DNA from: Sphingobacterium sp. N143
Lineage (GTDB): Bacteria > Bacteroidota > Bacteroidia > Sphingobacteriales > Sphingobacteriaceae
Reading direction: 5' to 3'
Assembly: GCF_030325625.1 (NCBI RefSeq)
Contig: NZ_JACAIS010000012.1
Coordinates: 80,360 to 144,359, forward strand
Length of the DNA stretch: 64,000 nucleotides
Shown: one piece after another, positions 53,601 through 61,693 of the stretch
Position numbering within the stretch: the first letter of the stretch is position 1
Layout of the letters: each line of letters starts with the position of its first letter
Notes under the pieces: model-generated
Seen by the model: the letters and a program-made list of their open reading frames with translations, nothing else
Databases searched by the model: none
Told to the model about the DNA's origin: nothing
Program-made: the position numbers and the translations under genes

Positions 53601-53969
53601 CTCCAAGTCGGCTTCATCTTGTAAGCCATACGGAATGGCAATCTTTTTTAAGAGGTGCTGATAGCGTTTTTTGTCAAAAAAAGACAACCAGGTCTCTTGT
53701 CCAAATAATTTTGTCAAGACTGCTTTTTGGTGACTGCAAAAACCTGTTTGCGAGCAATTGCACAGCAGGGAAGTCGTGACGTCTTCATAGGTCAGTATGA
53801 CCTGAAAATCGGTATAGTTATCAAATGCCTGAAAGCGTGCATGGTTAAACTCCATCGCTATTGCTTTGACCTGGATGTGGGCCAAGCTGTTGTCCATCCA
53901 CGGAAAATAAGAATAACGGCTCACCATGGTGAAGTTGATGTTGGTCAGCGTATATTGATGGAAGTTCAT
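50655..53969 (-). CDS. SNF2 family DNA-dependent ATPase with SWIM zinc finger
   Basis: 1104 aa. The N-terminal SWIM finger is Cys70-x-Cys72-x5-Cys78-x-His80. A long central part of unknown structure leads to the Snf2 core: Walker A DMGLGKT (670-676), motif II DESQ, TGTPIEN, and the helicase C-terminal VYLVDPWWNPAVEQQAIDRI-type motif ending with RIYRIGQ. These are the HepA/RapA-like SNF2 ATPases that remodel nucleoprotein. Its start overlaps the stop of the TonB receptor gene by ATGA. The reason for the pairing is unclear. Confidence 0.92.
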   Translation of the reverse strand: MNFHQYTLTNINFTMVSRYSYFPWMDNSLAHIQVKAIAMEFNHARFQAFDNYTDFQVILTYEDVTTSLLCNCSQTGFCSHQKAVLTKLFGQETWLSFFDKKRYQHLLKKIAIPYGLQDEADLEHYFLANIKDGELQFTLIDKHLTSIDDFDLDTLPPTVSESPAAPQHTIVVLTRNRYYRQLQVLLCQAALSKSGTPKNPITPMESQRHIWRTNTNEETQFFTAIHQLTQPVQQQNITIIPTLRAIVKNPLALDFYLHDYERTEHVSANSLSPIQMSVNKGELKLQIEKKESFYSIKGNLQIHGIVYELHSLAVLFDHFIRIRNQLYLVEDKLHLKLIRLFGNKGEQLLVHRNKFEEFNKLFLAPLADSVELHFKDIPKASKPQLKENLYYQDMQPLLFLEESADFVNLIPVMRYGDVEVPILSKRNIFGTDAKGSQFLVDRKREAETEVISLLLKQHQHFQEQLNEGSFQHFYLHRKYFLDRNWFLDAFDEWTSHGIQIIGFNKLQGNKLSQFKGKIHVEVRSGQNWFNATIQVKFGPKSVSLKKLEKAIRNRAQHILLDDGSQGILPQEWLEKFEAYFNAAEIIEADFMQIPKYKFNEIDRIFEKNMLDPAVTAELGYLRKQLSSSAQFSPVKIPSTFVGTLRPYQLQGVQWLNFLDSLHFGACLADDMGLGKTVQILAFLAIQKTKGITAPTLLVLPTTLIFNWQHEIQQFLPSFNMLVLDGANRTTLSELFQTYDILLISYHNLLTDINVLKKLKFHYVILDESQQIKNPDSQRYRTVNLLQSTGRIILTGTPIENNTMDLYAQLSFIVPGLLGNKKYFKDVYTTPIDAFHDRKRKKMLKEKIKPFILRRTKNDVLNDLPVKNELVLYCEMKTAQRRIYDLYEKEFRDFISAKDGDDIKKSPMHVLKGLTKLRQICNSTQLLQGEDLTASQDSAKIEMLMEQIQHKKDQHKIIVFSQFVSMLHLIEQALAKNGIQSLILTGKSKNRGQLVNDFQVDPAIRVFLISLKAGGTGLNLTAADLVYLVDPWWNPAVEQQAIDRIYRIGQKKNVTAVRLISPNTVEDKIQTLQRHKKEISSTILEDGGSLNTFYLEKEYLLNILQ

Positions 53970-56047
53970 GGTGTTGTCTTAAAATTGATGTTCATGCCAG
54001 CATAATAATTTCGCAGTGGGGCAGGATTGAAGTAGCGGCCTCCAAAAGCATTGATGTCATTACCGAGGCTATATTTTTCATTCAGTAGATTATCCGCACC
54101 GACAAAGAATTTGAGATGATGTTTACGGCCAATAGTTTTAGTCCAGGATACTTTTCCCTGTAAAAGATGATATCGTTTTGCATAAACTGTGTTGGCATCA
54201 TCCAAAGGTATTGCCGAAGTTAAATTGGAGAGCAGGTCCATACGCAGTTCATGAGGAAAAAGAATGTGCAGGGTATTTACCAACACCGTGTTAGGCACAG
54301 CCGTGAGTTTGTTGCCACTAAAGTCATGCTCTCCTGCTTTGTAGGTTTTAAATACATAGTCATGGTAAGAGAAATTGCTGGCAAATTGTAAGCTGCGGAA
54401 GATTCCACTAGACCGGGGGCTGATCAAATATGCTGATAATGAGGTCTCAATTCCTTTTTGATCAATTTTTCCGGCATTTTGAAAATATTCTGCACCGTTT
54501 TCTCTTACCTGCCTGATAATAGCATCATTCATTTGATAGGTATAGGTGGCGGCATCCAGCACAACCCGTCCATTCCACAGATGCCATCGTATGCCCAATT
54601 CATGATTGGTGCCGGTTTCTGGTCGGAGGTCGGTATTGATCCTATTGTCTGAGGAGCGTACCTCTGCAATGGTGGGAGCTGAAAATCCTTTAGAAATGGA
54701 TGCCCTGAAGGCAATTGCCGGAGCCACTAAATAGGATAGGGCAGCACGGGGCATCCAGGTATGACCAAAATGAAGAGCTGCTTTGTCCGCTTGCATAATA
54801 GGATAGCGTTGTTGGTAAGACATCTTGTTTTCATTCAGACCCATGGACAATTCAAGCTGTAATCGTTCCAGCCAGGTTAATTGGGTGCGGACAAAAAACG
54901 ATTGCTGACTGTTCTCAAGTTTATCTTGGGCCTGTGGATTTCCGGCAGTACCTTGATTATTGTCATAATTATCCACATCATACCAGCCTTTCTGAGCTTC
55001 CAATCCCAACTGAAACTCATATTTCAGAGATTTACTGATCAGATCCATATATGACAAATATAAGCGTGTCCCCCAATTCTTCTCATCCCTTTTTTCATAG
55101 TTTGTGATAAAAGGGTTTTTTATTTGGTTGGATGAACCGAATATATTCGCAAATAATGTCAGCTTCGAACTGATGTGTGTCTGATTGCTCACTCCACTGA
55201 AAAATGTTTTGTCGTAAATGGCAGCCCGTTGTTCTGCGGCACTGGGATTTGGTCCTGCTTTGGGACGCGATTGCCTACGATCACTTTCCAGCTGGGCAAG
55301 TGTCAGACCACCAGGTGTTTGATAGCCCAGGTCGGCATAAAAACCGGTGAACTTTAATTCAGAATGATCCGAGTATAGCCAATTATAGTTCAGCTGGATG
55401 TTTTTTTTGTTTAATGCCGAATGCTGTCGATAACCATCACTGCGTGTCCAACTCTGGTTGACTGTCAATTGTTGGGTCTTGTTTATCGGAAGCACCGCAT
55501 TGAGCTGCTGTTGAAAGAGGCCATAGGAGCCTCCGGTTAATTGCAGGTTGACTGCTGGTTTGTTCACAGGATTGAACCCTTTGCTATAGATAGATAGAAC
55601 ACCACCTGAATTAGCCCCATAAATAGAGCCGTCGGGTCCTTTCAGTATATTGATCTGATCAATGGCATAAGGGTCGATCAGATTGAGGTAGGTATTTCCA
55701 CCAGCATCCGTAAGGGGAAAATCATCTATATAAACCTTGATATTGCGCACACCAAATGGAGACCGGATCATACTGCCACGTAGTGCCAGACGGTAGCTTC
55801 CCGGGGAACGCTCTTCCATGCGGATTCCGGGTACAGTATTCATGGCTGATACCAGTGAAGGTGATTGCTGTGACTGAATCATGTCCGGGCTTAACACGGC
55901 TGCTGAAGAGGTCAATCGCAATAAAGGTTGTTTGTTGAAGTAAGCCTTAATTTCTACTTGTTCTAGCCTATTGCTGGTACTGTCTGTCGTTTGTGCATAT
56001 AGCTTACTGCAGAGACAAAGTGCAGTAAGCAGGTAACTTCTTTTCAT
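53966..56047 (-). CDS. TonB-dependent outer membrane receptor
   Basis: Start set at MKRSYLLTALCLCSKLYAQ, a good signal peptide (693 aa in all); the frame is open 17 codons further without function. The plug domain (residues about 25-140: EQVEIKAYFNKQPLLRLT and VPGIRMEERSPGSYRLALRG, plus DQINILKGPDGSIYGANSGG) is followed by a 22-strand barrel. It imports a bulky ligand such as a siderophore, using TonB energy. No ligand can be inferred. A structured 5' region (56101-56218) precedes it. Its stop overlaps the SNF2 gene. Confidence 0.9.
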   Translation of the reverse strand: MKRSYLLTALCLCSKLYAQTTDSTSNRLEQVEIKAYFNKQPLLRLTSSAAVLSPDMIQSQQSPSLVSAMNTVPGIRMEERSPGSYRLALRGSMIRSPFGVRNIKVYIDDFPLTDAGGNTYLNLIDPYAIDQINILKGPDGSIYGANSGGVLSIYSKGFNPVNKPAVNLQLTGGSYGLFQQQLNAVLPINKTQQLTVNQSWTRSDGYRQHSALNKKNIQLNYNWLYSDHSELKFTGFYADLGYQTPGGLTLAQLESDRRQSRPKAGPNPSAAEQRAAIYDKTFFSGVSNQTHISSKLTLFANIFGSSNQIKNPFITNYEKRDEKNWGTRLYLSYMDLISKSLKYEFQLGLEAQKGWYDVDNYDNNQGTAGNPQAQDKLENSQQSFFVRTQLTWLERLQLELSMGLNENKMSYQQRYPIMQADKAALHFGHTWMPRAALSYLVAPAIAFRASISKGFSAPTIAEVRSSDNRINTDLRPETGTNHELGIRWHLWNGRVVLDAATYTYQMNDAIIRQVRENGAEYFQNAGKIDQKGIETSLSAYLISPRSSGIFRSLQFASNFSYHDYVFKTYKAGEHDFSGNKLTAVPNTVLVNTLHILFPHELRMDLLSNLTSAIPLDDANTVYAKRYHLLQGKVSWTKTIGRKHHLKFFVGADNLLNEKYSLGNDINAFGGRYFNPAPLRNYYAGMNINFKTTP

Positions 56048-56100
56048 GCTAATATTAGATCTATTAATCCACGGACGCTTCCTTAAAATAAATTTCAAAA

Positions 56101-56218
56101 AATTGCATTGCCCCGTACCAATAATCCTACGATGAAATAGAGCGCAACAGCTCGCAATTTCACGATTATTATTTCCAAAGGGAGGGCTGTTGCTTTACTT
56201 CACAGGGGCGGCAACAGC
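56101..56218 (-). ncRNA. Structured leader RNA before the TonB receptor gene, type unknown
   Basis: On the minus strand, GCTGTTGC (56218-56211) can pair with GCAACAGC (56193-56186). Downstream a 50-nt hairpin (about 56121-56171) forms from AATAATCGTGAAAT and ATTTCATCGtagGATTATT, with a loop TGTTGC that is also complementary to GCAACA at 56193-56188. So the middle element can pair either with the upstream arm or with the hairpin loop. No known riboswitch motif was found. Confidence 0.45.
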
Positions 56219-56273
56219 AGGGGCTAATGTAATCATTTTATATGCTAAAAGCAGTTTTCAGCGAGCCTTAAAA

Positions 56274-57584
56274 TTAGAACGCTTCATTTAACCCCAAAAA
56301 GAATCCCCGGGATCCATATTTTCCGAAGGCATAGTCCAGGCAAAGGTTGGTCCGTGTAGCTTTGTTGAACAAAACGCGAAGTCCAGCTCCACCTCCGGGT
56401 TGCCATCGTTCAAAAAGTTTAGTGCCCAATTCGTCACTCGCACTTTGAAGGTTAAAAAAAGCAGCACCACTCAAAAATCTGTTTTTTAGAATCGGAAAGC
56501 GATATTCTGTTTCAGCATAACCAAATGAAGTCCCTTTAAAGTAACCAAGTGTATAGCCACGTCCGCTTCTTACGGCGACGTCCCTTCCAGTACCTGGTAA
56601 TTCAAAATAGGGGAGTGTACCTCCTAATTTGTAAGAGCCCCAATACCAAAAAGCGAGCACATGTGCCGGATCGGACTCTGATAAACTGAAATACTTACGG
56701 AAATCCGTGCTGAGCTGTACGGCATTTTTGCTGCTTCCGAGCAATGTGGTATTCCAGCGTAGCCCAATATCTGAATAAATACCTTTGTAAGGCCTATTGG
56801 GGTTGTCGCGCGTCGTATATTGCATATTGAACAAGAGACCATTGGAATTATAGCTGTCCGGTTCAAAGCCGTGTTTCTCGGTATAGATGCTATTCGGGGT
56901 GATATTGCCCATCGGACCATTGCTGATGATTTTTCTGCGCAGGTCAAAAGCTACTCCCGCACCAAGAAAAAGGCCATCCGCCACGCGTTTATAGACTTTT
57001 TCATTAAAGGTGAAGGCGTTATATTTTGCGCCATATTTCTGATGGTCGGGGTTGGCAACTATTTTCTCTTCCTCCGTGTTCCATTTACCCTGGGGCGTCA
57101 TCCCCAAGCCCGCATCGAGGGCAACCATTTTTACCAGAGCAAATGTGCCCTGAAAATTTAATTTGTTGTTTGGGGTAAATACATTATGACTGATATAAAA
57201 AACCATAATGTTTTTTGTCGTGATGGAAGCAGAGGTAGCAGCGATTGACATCGTCGTGGTCTTCGGATCGCCCAGGACCTTCCCGGCAACAGCTTTAATA
57301 CCGATCTGTCCGCCAATCGTAGGGTTATAGGCAATGTTGGGCATTAATGTTATGGGCGAACGTCTGCTGGAGCGTTCTTTCTTCCGCTTGGGATGAATGA
57401 TCCTGCCGATTAAGTCAGATATGTCATATTGGCTTGCCAGGGCTGAATCCGGGTGGATCTTATCGTTGGATACAGTATCTCTTTTTTCTTCAGATTGAGC
57501 ATTAAGCGAATTGGGGAATAAGGTCAAAAGGAGCCATAAGAATGTGAAATAATGTAAATATCTATTGCGTAAAAAATGCTGCAT
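56274..57584 (-). CDS. BamA/Omp85-like surface antigen barrel protein
   Basis: 436 aa with a signal peptide (cut after LNAQ, about residue 29). After a basic linker (HPKRKKERSSRR) comes an Omp85-type barrel: strand signatures include SIAATSASITTKNIMVFYIS, FLGAGVAFDLRRK and the end GGGAGLRVLFNKATRTNLCLD, with YGSRGFFLGLNEAF at the C-terminus. No POTRA domains, so it is the short bacterial surface antigen version common in Bacteroidota. Role unknown. On the same strand upstream of the TonB receptor gene. Confidence 0.82.
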   Translation of the reverse strand: MQHFLRNRYLHYFTFLWLLLTLFPNSLNAQSEEKRDTVSNDKIHPDSALASQYDISDLIGRIIHPKRKKERSSRRSPITLMPNIAYNPTIGGQIGIKAVAGKVLGDPKTTTMSIAATSASITTKNIMVFYISHNVFTPNNKLNFQGTFALVKMVALDAGLGMTPQGKWNTEEEKIVANPDHQKYGAKYNAFTFNEKVYKRVADGLFLGAGVAFDLRRKIISNGPMGNITPNSIYTEKHGFEPDSYNSNGLLFNMQYTTRDNPNRPYKGIYSDIGLRWNTTLLGSSKNAVQLSTDFRKYFSLSESDPAHVLAFWYWGSYKLGGTLPYFELPGTGRDVAVRSGRGYTLGYFKGTSFGYAETEYRFPILKNRFLSGAAFFNLQSASDELGTKLFERWQPGGGAGLRVLFNKATRTNLCLDYAFGKYGSRGFFLGLNEAF

Positions 57585-57823
57585 ACATTCGGGTTTATCT
57601 TAGAAGTAAACGTCAAATATATTAAAATGTTTTCTATGGTAATGGACATAAATGTATTTAAAATTAGCCGTGGAGCTATTTGAATGAATGGTATTTGGGG
57701 GACGATTAGGGTACTAAAAGGGAAATCTCGGTAGGTCCGTTCAGGGAATTTGTTGGTATGCGATGCAATTAAACTTGCAAATAAGGGCAAATTTATCTTA
57801 GTTTGGATATTTAATATGAACAT
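57585..57823. other. Divergent intergenic region
   Basis: AT-rich spacer between the Omp85-like gene and the M1 peptidase gene. It has TTTATCTTAG twice (about 57594 and 57790) but no convincing promoter pair. Nothing else was recognised. Confidence 0.35.
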
Positions 57824-59716
57824 ATGATAGGACGAAGTATATATCATTGCGGACTGGCCCTGCTTTTATTGACAGGAGTTGCTCAGGCTCAGGAGCTTTA
57901 TACCCCAAGAAATATTAAGCATGCCATTGAAAAAGGTACACGTACCATGACTGGAGTTCCAGGGAAAAACTATTGGCAGAATTTTGGTAAGTACCATGTT
58001 CAGGTACAATTGGATCCTGTGGCCAAAAAAGTGAGCGGAAATGAAACGATCCGTTATACCAACAATAGTCCCGATACGTTAAAGCAGCTGGCAATTCGAT
58101 TTGTCAATAATGTGCACAAGCCAAATGCTGTTCGTGCCAACTACGCCTCAGATAATTATCTGACATCGGGGTTAAAGATCAGGTCATTCAAGCTCAATGG
58201 ACAAGTGTATGAGGTGGATAGTAAAGATTGGGGGACAGTCAAGCTGGGTGATTTCGGTCAGGCAATTCTTCCTGGAAGTACCGCTACTTTAGAAATCAGC
58301 TGGGAGTATCCATTGTCTGCCGAGAGCGACAGGGATGGGATGTTAAATGCATCTTCTTTTTATTGTGCATATTCCTATCCCCGGGTGTCTGTGTATGATG
58401 ATTACAATGGCTGGGATGTGCTGGAGCACAATGGCAGGCAGGAATTCTACAATGGTTTCAACGATTACCAATTTGAAATCTCGGTTCCCAAAAATTTTGT
58501 TGTCTGGGCTACAGGTGAATTGCAAAATGCTTCGGATGTATTGCAAAAACCTATTTTGGAGCGTTTTGAAAAATCAAAACAGACCAGCGAGCTGATACAT
58601 GTCGCGACAGCTTCGGAAATGAAAGCCGGGACCGTGACGGCTCAACAGGATTGGAATACATGGAAATTTACCGCGACCTATGTTCCTGACTTTTGTTTCA
58701 GTGTGAGTGACAATTACATTTGGGATGCATCCAGTGTAGATTTGGGAAGCAAACGTGTGAGCGTACAGTCAAGTTATGTGGCGGGGACACCAGATTTTGA
58801 ACAGTATATCGGCTGGCAACAATACTGTATCGACTGGTTTTCCAAAAATTGGCCTGGTGTGACATATCCTTATCCGACTATGACCGCAGTGCAAGGTTTT
58901 GCCGATATGGAATACCCCATGATGATCAATGATTCCAGTGTGCCGGACAATTTGGAAGATGCAAGGCAAACAGCCGATCATGAGATTGCACATACCTATT
59001 TCCCTTTTTATATGGGGATCAATGAGACCCGGTATGGCTATATGGATGAAGGTTGGGCAACAGCGTTGGAATTTTGGATCGGAAACGAAGAAGTTGGAGC
59101 CGAAAAGAATAAAGAGCTTTTTAAAAACTCCCGTGTAAAACGTTATATTTTTGATCCATCGGCAGAGGAGGACCAGCCATTGATCACAATGACCTCACAA
59201 CTGAATGGCCTGGGGTATGGCAATAATGCCTATATCAAAGCAGCTCTGTCCTATATTGCTTTGAGAGATTATCTTGGCGATGCGGTTTTTAAGAAAGCAC
59301 TACATCATTATATGGACCTTTGGCATGGTAAGCACCCCACACCATGGGATTTCTTTTATAGTATCAATGCCGGAGCTGGACAGAATTTAAATTGGTTTTG
59401 GAAAAATTGGTACTTTACCAATAATTACATCGATTTAAAAGTCGAAAACTTTAAGCAATCCGGCGGTAAAAATACATTGACGATAGGCAATGTAGGTGGT
59501 TTTGCCGTACCTTTTGATGTGCTGATTACTTATATGGACGGTTCAAGTGAAACGAAACATCAGACCCCGAAGATTTGGCAGCAAAATGAAAAGCAGGCAA
59601 CATTGACCTGGTCCTCTTCCCAAAAAGTGAAAAGCATTATGATTGATGGAGGTGTCTTTATGGACTACACAGCCAAAGACAATACCTGGGGACATGTAAC
59701 CCCCACTAGGAACTAG
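57824..59716 (+). CDS. M1 family zinc metallopeptidase, secreted
   Basis: 630 aa with a signal peptide (residues 1-22, GVAQA-QE). The zinc site is HEIAH (386-390) with E409, the HExxH-x18-E signature of M1. The exopeptidase motif is present as QGFADMEYPMM (residues 357-367). The N-terminal domain has QVQLDPVAKKVSGNETIRY. Family members cut N-terminal residues from peptides; its location is probably periplasmic or outer membrane. Convergent with alkB, whose stop overlaps it by 4 bp. Confidence 0.92.
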   Translation: MIGRSIYHCGLALLLLTGVAQAQELYTPRNIKHAIEKGTRTMTGVPGKNYWQNFGKYHVQVQLDPVAKKVSGNETIRYTNNSPDTLKQLAIRFVNNVHKPNAVRANYASDNYLTSGLKIRSFKLNGQVYEVDSKDWGTVKLGDFGQAILPGSTATLEISWEYPLSAESDRDGMLNASSFYCAYSYPRVSVYDDYNGWDVLEHNGRQEFYNGFNDYQFEISVPKNFVVWATGELQNASDVLQKPILERFEKSKQTSELIHVATASEMKAGTVTAQQDWNTWKFTATYVPDFCFSVSDNYIWDASSVDLGSKRVSVQSSYVAGTPDFEQYIGWQQYCIDWFSKNWPGVTYPYPTMTAVQGFADMEYPMMINDSSVPDNLEDARQTADHEIAHTYFPFYMGINETRYGYMDEGWATALEFWIGNEEVGAEKNKELFKNSRVKRYIFDPSAEEDQPLITMTSQLNGLGYGNNAYIKAALSYIALRDYLGDAVFKKALHHYMDLWHGKHPTPWDFFYSINAGAGQNLNWFWKNWYFTNNYIDLKVENFKQSGGKNTLTIGNVGGFAVPFDVLITYMDGSSETKHQTPKIWQQNEKQATLTWSSSQKVKSIMIDGGVFMDYTAKDNTWGHVTPTRN

Positions 59717-60327
59717 TACAACTGATCAATGGTGCGGAAAGTAAGATTGACTCGTGGCATGCGTATTTTTTTGGTTGGAGGCAGACGGTGCCACCAATAG
59801 GTCTGAGTAAGGTCTTTCATGACCAAAAGACTACCATGTCCGAGGACAATGTCAATTTTTTCTTTGCTTGTTTTGTGTTTGAACGCAAACTTTCTTTCTG
59901 CTCCAAAGCTCATGGAAGCAATGGCTCCATTTTTTTTCAGGTCTTTTTCTCCATCACTATGCCAGGCCATTCCCTCTTCACCGCTATGATATAAGTTCAA
60001 TAAGCAGGAATTATACGTCTCCTGTGTTTCAGTTTCGGCCAGTGCTTTTAATTCCAACAGTTCCTTTGTCCAGGGGAGTGCTCTTTTTGTCGTATTGGAA
60101 TAGCTATACTCAAAAGACTGATCCCCATACCAGGCAACTTTACGTTTGGTGACAATTTCATTGCCGAAAATAATGGCACGGTCATTTACCCATTCGATCG
60201 TGTTCAACAGTATATTCAAATAGTGGTTTGATTTCTCCTGGTTTAGGATCTTTCCATAGTAATTGACAGTCCCATCATAAGGGAGAATATTTTTATTACC
60301 GTCGAAGAGGTTCTCGAATAATTCCAT
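59713..60327 (-). CDS. alkB: AlkB-like 2-oxoglutarate/Fe(II)-dependent DNA dioxygenase
   Basis: 204 aa. The iron site is His123-x-Asp125 (MAWHSDGE) and His180 (WWHRLPP), and the 2-oxoglutarate site is the RVNLTFR motif (192-198). It repairs N-alkyl bases such as 1-methyladenine by oxidative demethylation. It follows the Ada-like gene on the same strand by 28 bp, so the two alkylation repair functions are in one unit. Overlaps the end of the M1 peptidase gene. Confidence 0.93.
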   Translation of the reverse strand: MELFENLFDGNKNILPYDGTVNYYGKILNQEKSNHYLNILLNTIEWVNDRAIIFGNEIVTKRKVAWYGDQSFEYSYSNTTKRALPWTKELLELKALAETETQETYNSCLLNLYHSGEEGMAWHSDGEKDLKKNGAIASMSFGAERKFAFKHKTSKEKIDIVLGHGSLLVMKDLTQTYWWHRLPPTKKIRMPRVNLTFRTIDQLY

Positions 60328-60355
60328 GTGCCTTATTTTTAATTTACGGTATTTA

Positions 60356-61192
60356 TTATATCGCAGTATGCAGGCTTTCCCAGCCGATCATCGCTGTTTT
60401 TCGCACCGGATCCCATCGGTAACCACCAAATATTCCTGTATTTTGAATAACCCGATGGCAGGGGATGAGGTAAGCAATTGGATTGCTTCCCACGGCTGTA
60501 CCTACAGCACGTGAGGCCTTGGGGTTTCCGAGCTGTGATGCAATGGCACCATAAGTGCTCAAATTACCCATCGGGATTTTTAGCAGTGCTTCCCAAACTT
60601 TTAACTGAAATTCGGTTCCTTTTAAATGCAGTTTTATCTGACTAATATCTTTATCTTGGGGATTTAATGCTTTTAAAGCATTGTCATGCATCCGGTTTGT
60701 TTGCTGTTGATAATTTGCATTTGGGAAACGTTGTAAAAGTGTTTCAAATGCAAGCGCTTTATTCTCCTCATAGGCAATGTGGCAAATACCCTTTGGAGTG
60801 GATGCAATGATGATGGGGCCAAAGAGGGTTTCATAATATTGATATGAAATAAGTAGGTTGGCTCCATCATTCTTATATTCAGCAGGAGTCATCCCTTCGA
60901 TATTGATAAACAATTCATGTAGTCTGCTGCTACTTGACAGCCCGAGCCGAAAGGTGGTTTCTGCAATATTATTTTCCTTCAGCAATGATTTAGCATGGTT
61001 TAGACTGATGTACTGTAAAAACTTCTTGGGGCTTGTTCCCGCCCAGGCGGTAAACATCCGTTGAAAATGAGCTTCGCTCATGTAGACATGGGAAGCGATC
61101 TGGCCCAATGTAGGCTGAGCCTTAAAGTTCTCCTGTAAGAAATGTATAGCCTTGGCGATACGTTGAAAATCTACTTCTTGTTGAATAGTCAT
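60356..61192 (-). CDS. AraC-type regulator fused to O6-methylguanine-DNA methyltransferase (Ada-like)
   Basis: 278 aa. Residues about 15-100 are an AraC HTH pair (LGQIASHVYMSEAHFQRMFT). Residues about 115-275 are the MGMT domain, with the methyl-accepting Cys245 in IPCHRVIQ. E. coli Ada has an additional N-terminal metal-bound Cys domain, which is missing here. It removes methyl groups from O6-methylguanine and may also activate genes in response to methylation. The alkB gene lies directly downstream, a likely target as in E. coli. Confidence 0.93.
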   Translation of the reverse strand: MTIQQEVDFQRIAKAIHFLQENFKAQPTLGQIASHVYMSEAHFQRMFTAWAGTSPKKFLQYISLNHAKSLLKENNIAETTFRLGLSSSSRLHELFINIEGMTPAEYKNDGANLLISYQYYETLFGPIIIASTPKGICHIAYEENKALAFETLLQRFPNANYQQQTNRMHDNALKALNPQDKDISQIKLHLKGTEFQLKVWEALLKIPMGNLSTYGAIASQLGNPKASRAVGTAVGSNPIAYLIPCHRVIQNTGIFGGYRWDPVRKTAMIGWESLHTAI

Positions 61193-61271
61193 GATTGTCT
61201 ATTTAGTTTATACAAAATTGCTAAGAAGGAGAAACTTATAAAATCCGATTTATGCTAAATTGAGTCAGTGC

Positions 61272-61559
61272 CTAAGGATGTCTGTCCGAATGTCCCAATG
61301 ATTTTTCTGGTGCGACATGATCGCGGATCAGTTGTTTCAGTTCTTTTATTTCAGGGAATCGCCCTGCTTTTTTCCGGTCGAATACTTCTTGGGTATCTAT
61401 ACGAACGGTATAGCGACCGGCGATTTCGCTGGGGACAAGCAGGACACCATGGATGTCATCTGTGAATGAACTCAAGAGCTCTTGGGCCATATAGGCCGCC
61501 CGTAACATCCAATTACATTTTGGGCAATATTCAATTTCAATAACAGGTTTTGTTGCCAT
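61272..61559 (-). CDS. SelW/Rdx family protein (Cys form)
   Basis: 95 aa with the redox motif Cys12-Pro-Lys-Cys15 (YCPKCNW) at the N-terminus, then a thioredoxin-like beta-alpha-beta fold. The central part (GRYTVRIDTQEVFDRKKAGRFPE) is the Rdx family signature. Eukaryotic SelW has selenocysteine; here both are Cys. Probably a thiol redox protein with a thioredoxin-type partner. It lies 79 bp upstream of the Ada-like gene on the same strand. Confidence 0.85.
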   Translation of the reverse strand: MATKPVIEIEYCPKCNWMLRAAYMAQELLSSFTDDIHGVLLVPSEIAGRYTVRIDTQEVFDRKKAGRFPEIKELKQLIRDHVAPEKSLGHSDRHP

Positions 61560-61693
61560 TGTTTAAACTACGATACATGTATAATTATAAAAACAAATGT
61601 ATCGATCTCTCTGCTAGTATCAAAGATACTTTTGTCACAGAAATTTATAGATTGTTTGATCCTTGGTCGCCCGATAGCAGTTGGTGCAACTAT

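Noticed and set aside
56048..56273. Cobalamin or TPP riboswitch before the TonB receptor
   Set aside because: The leader is structured, but the conserved boxes of these riboswitches are not present.
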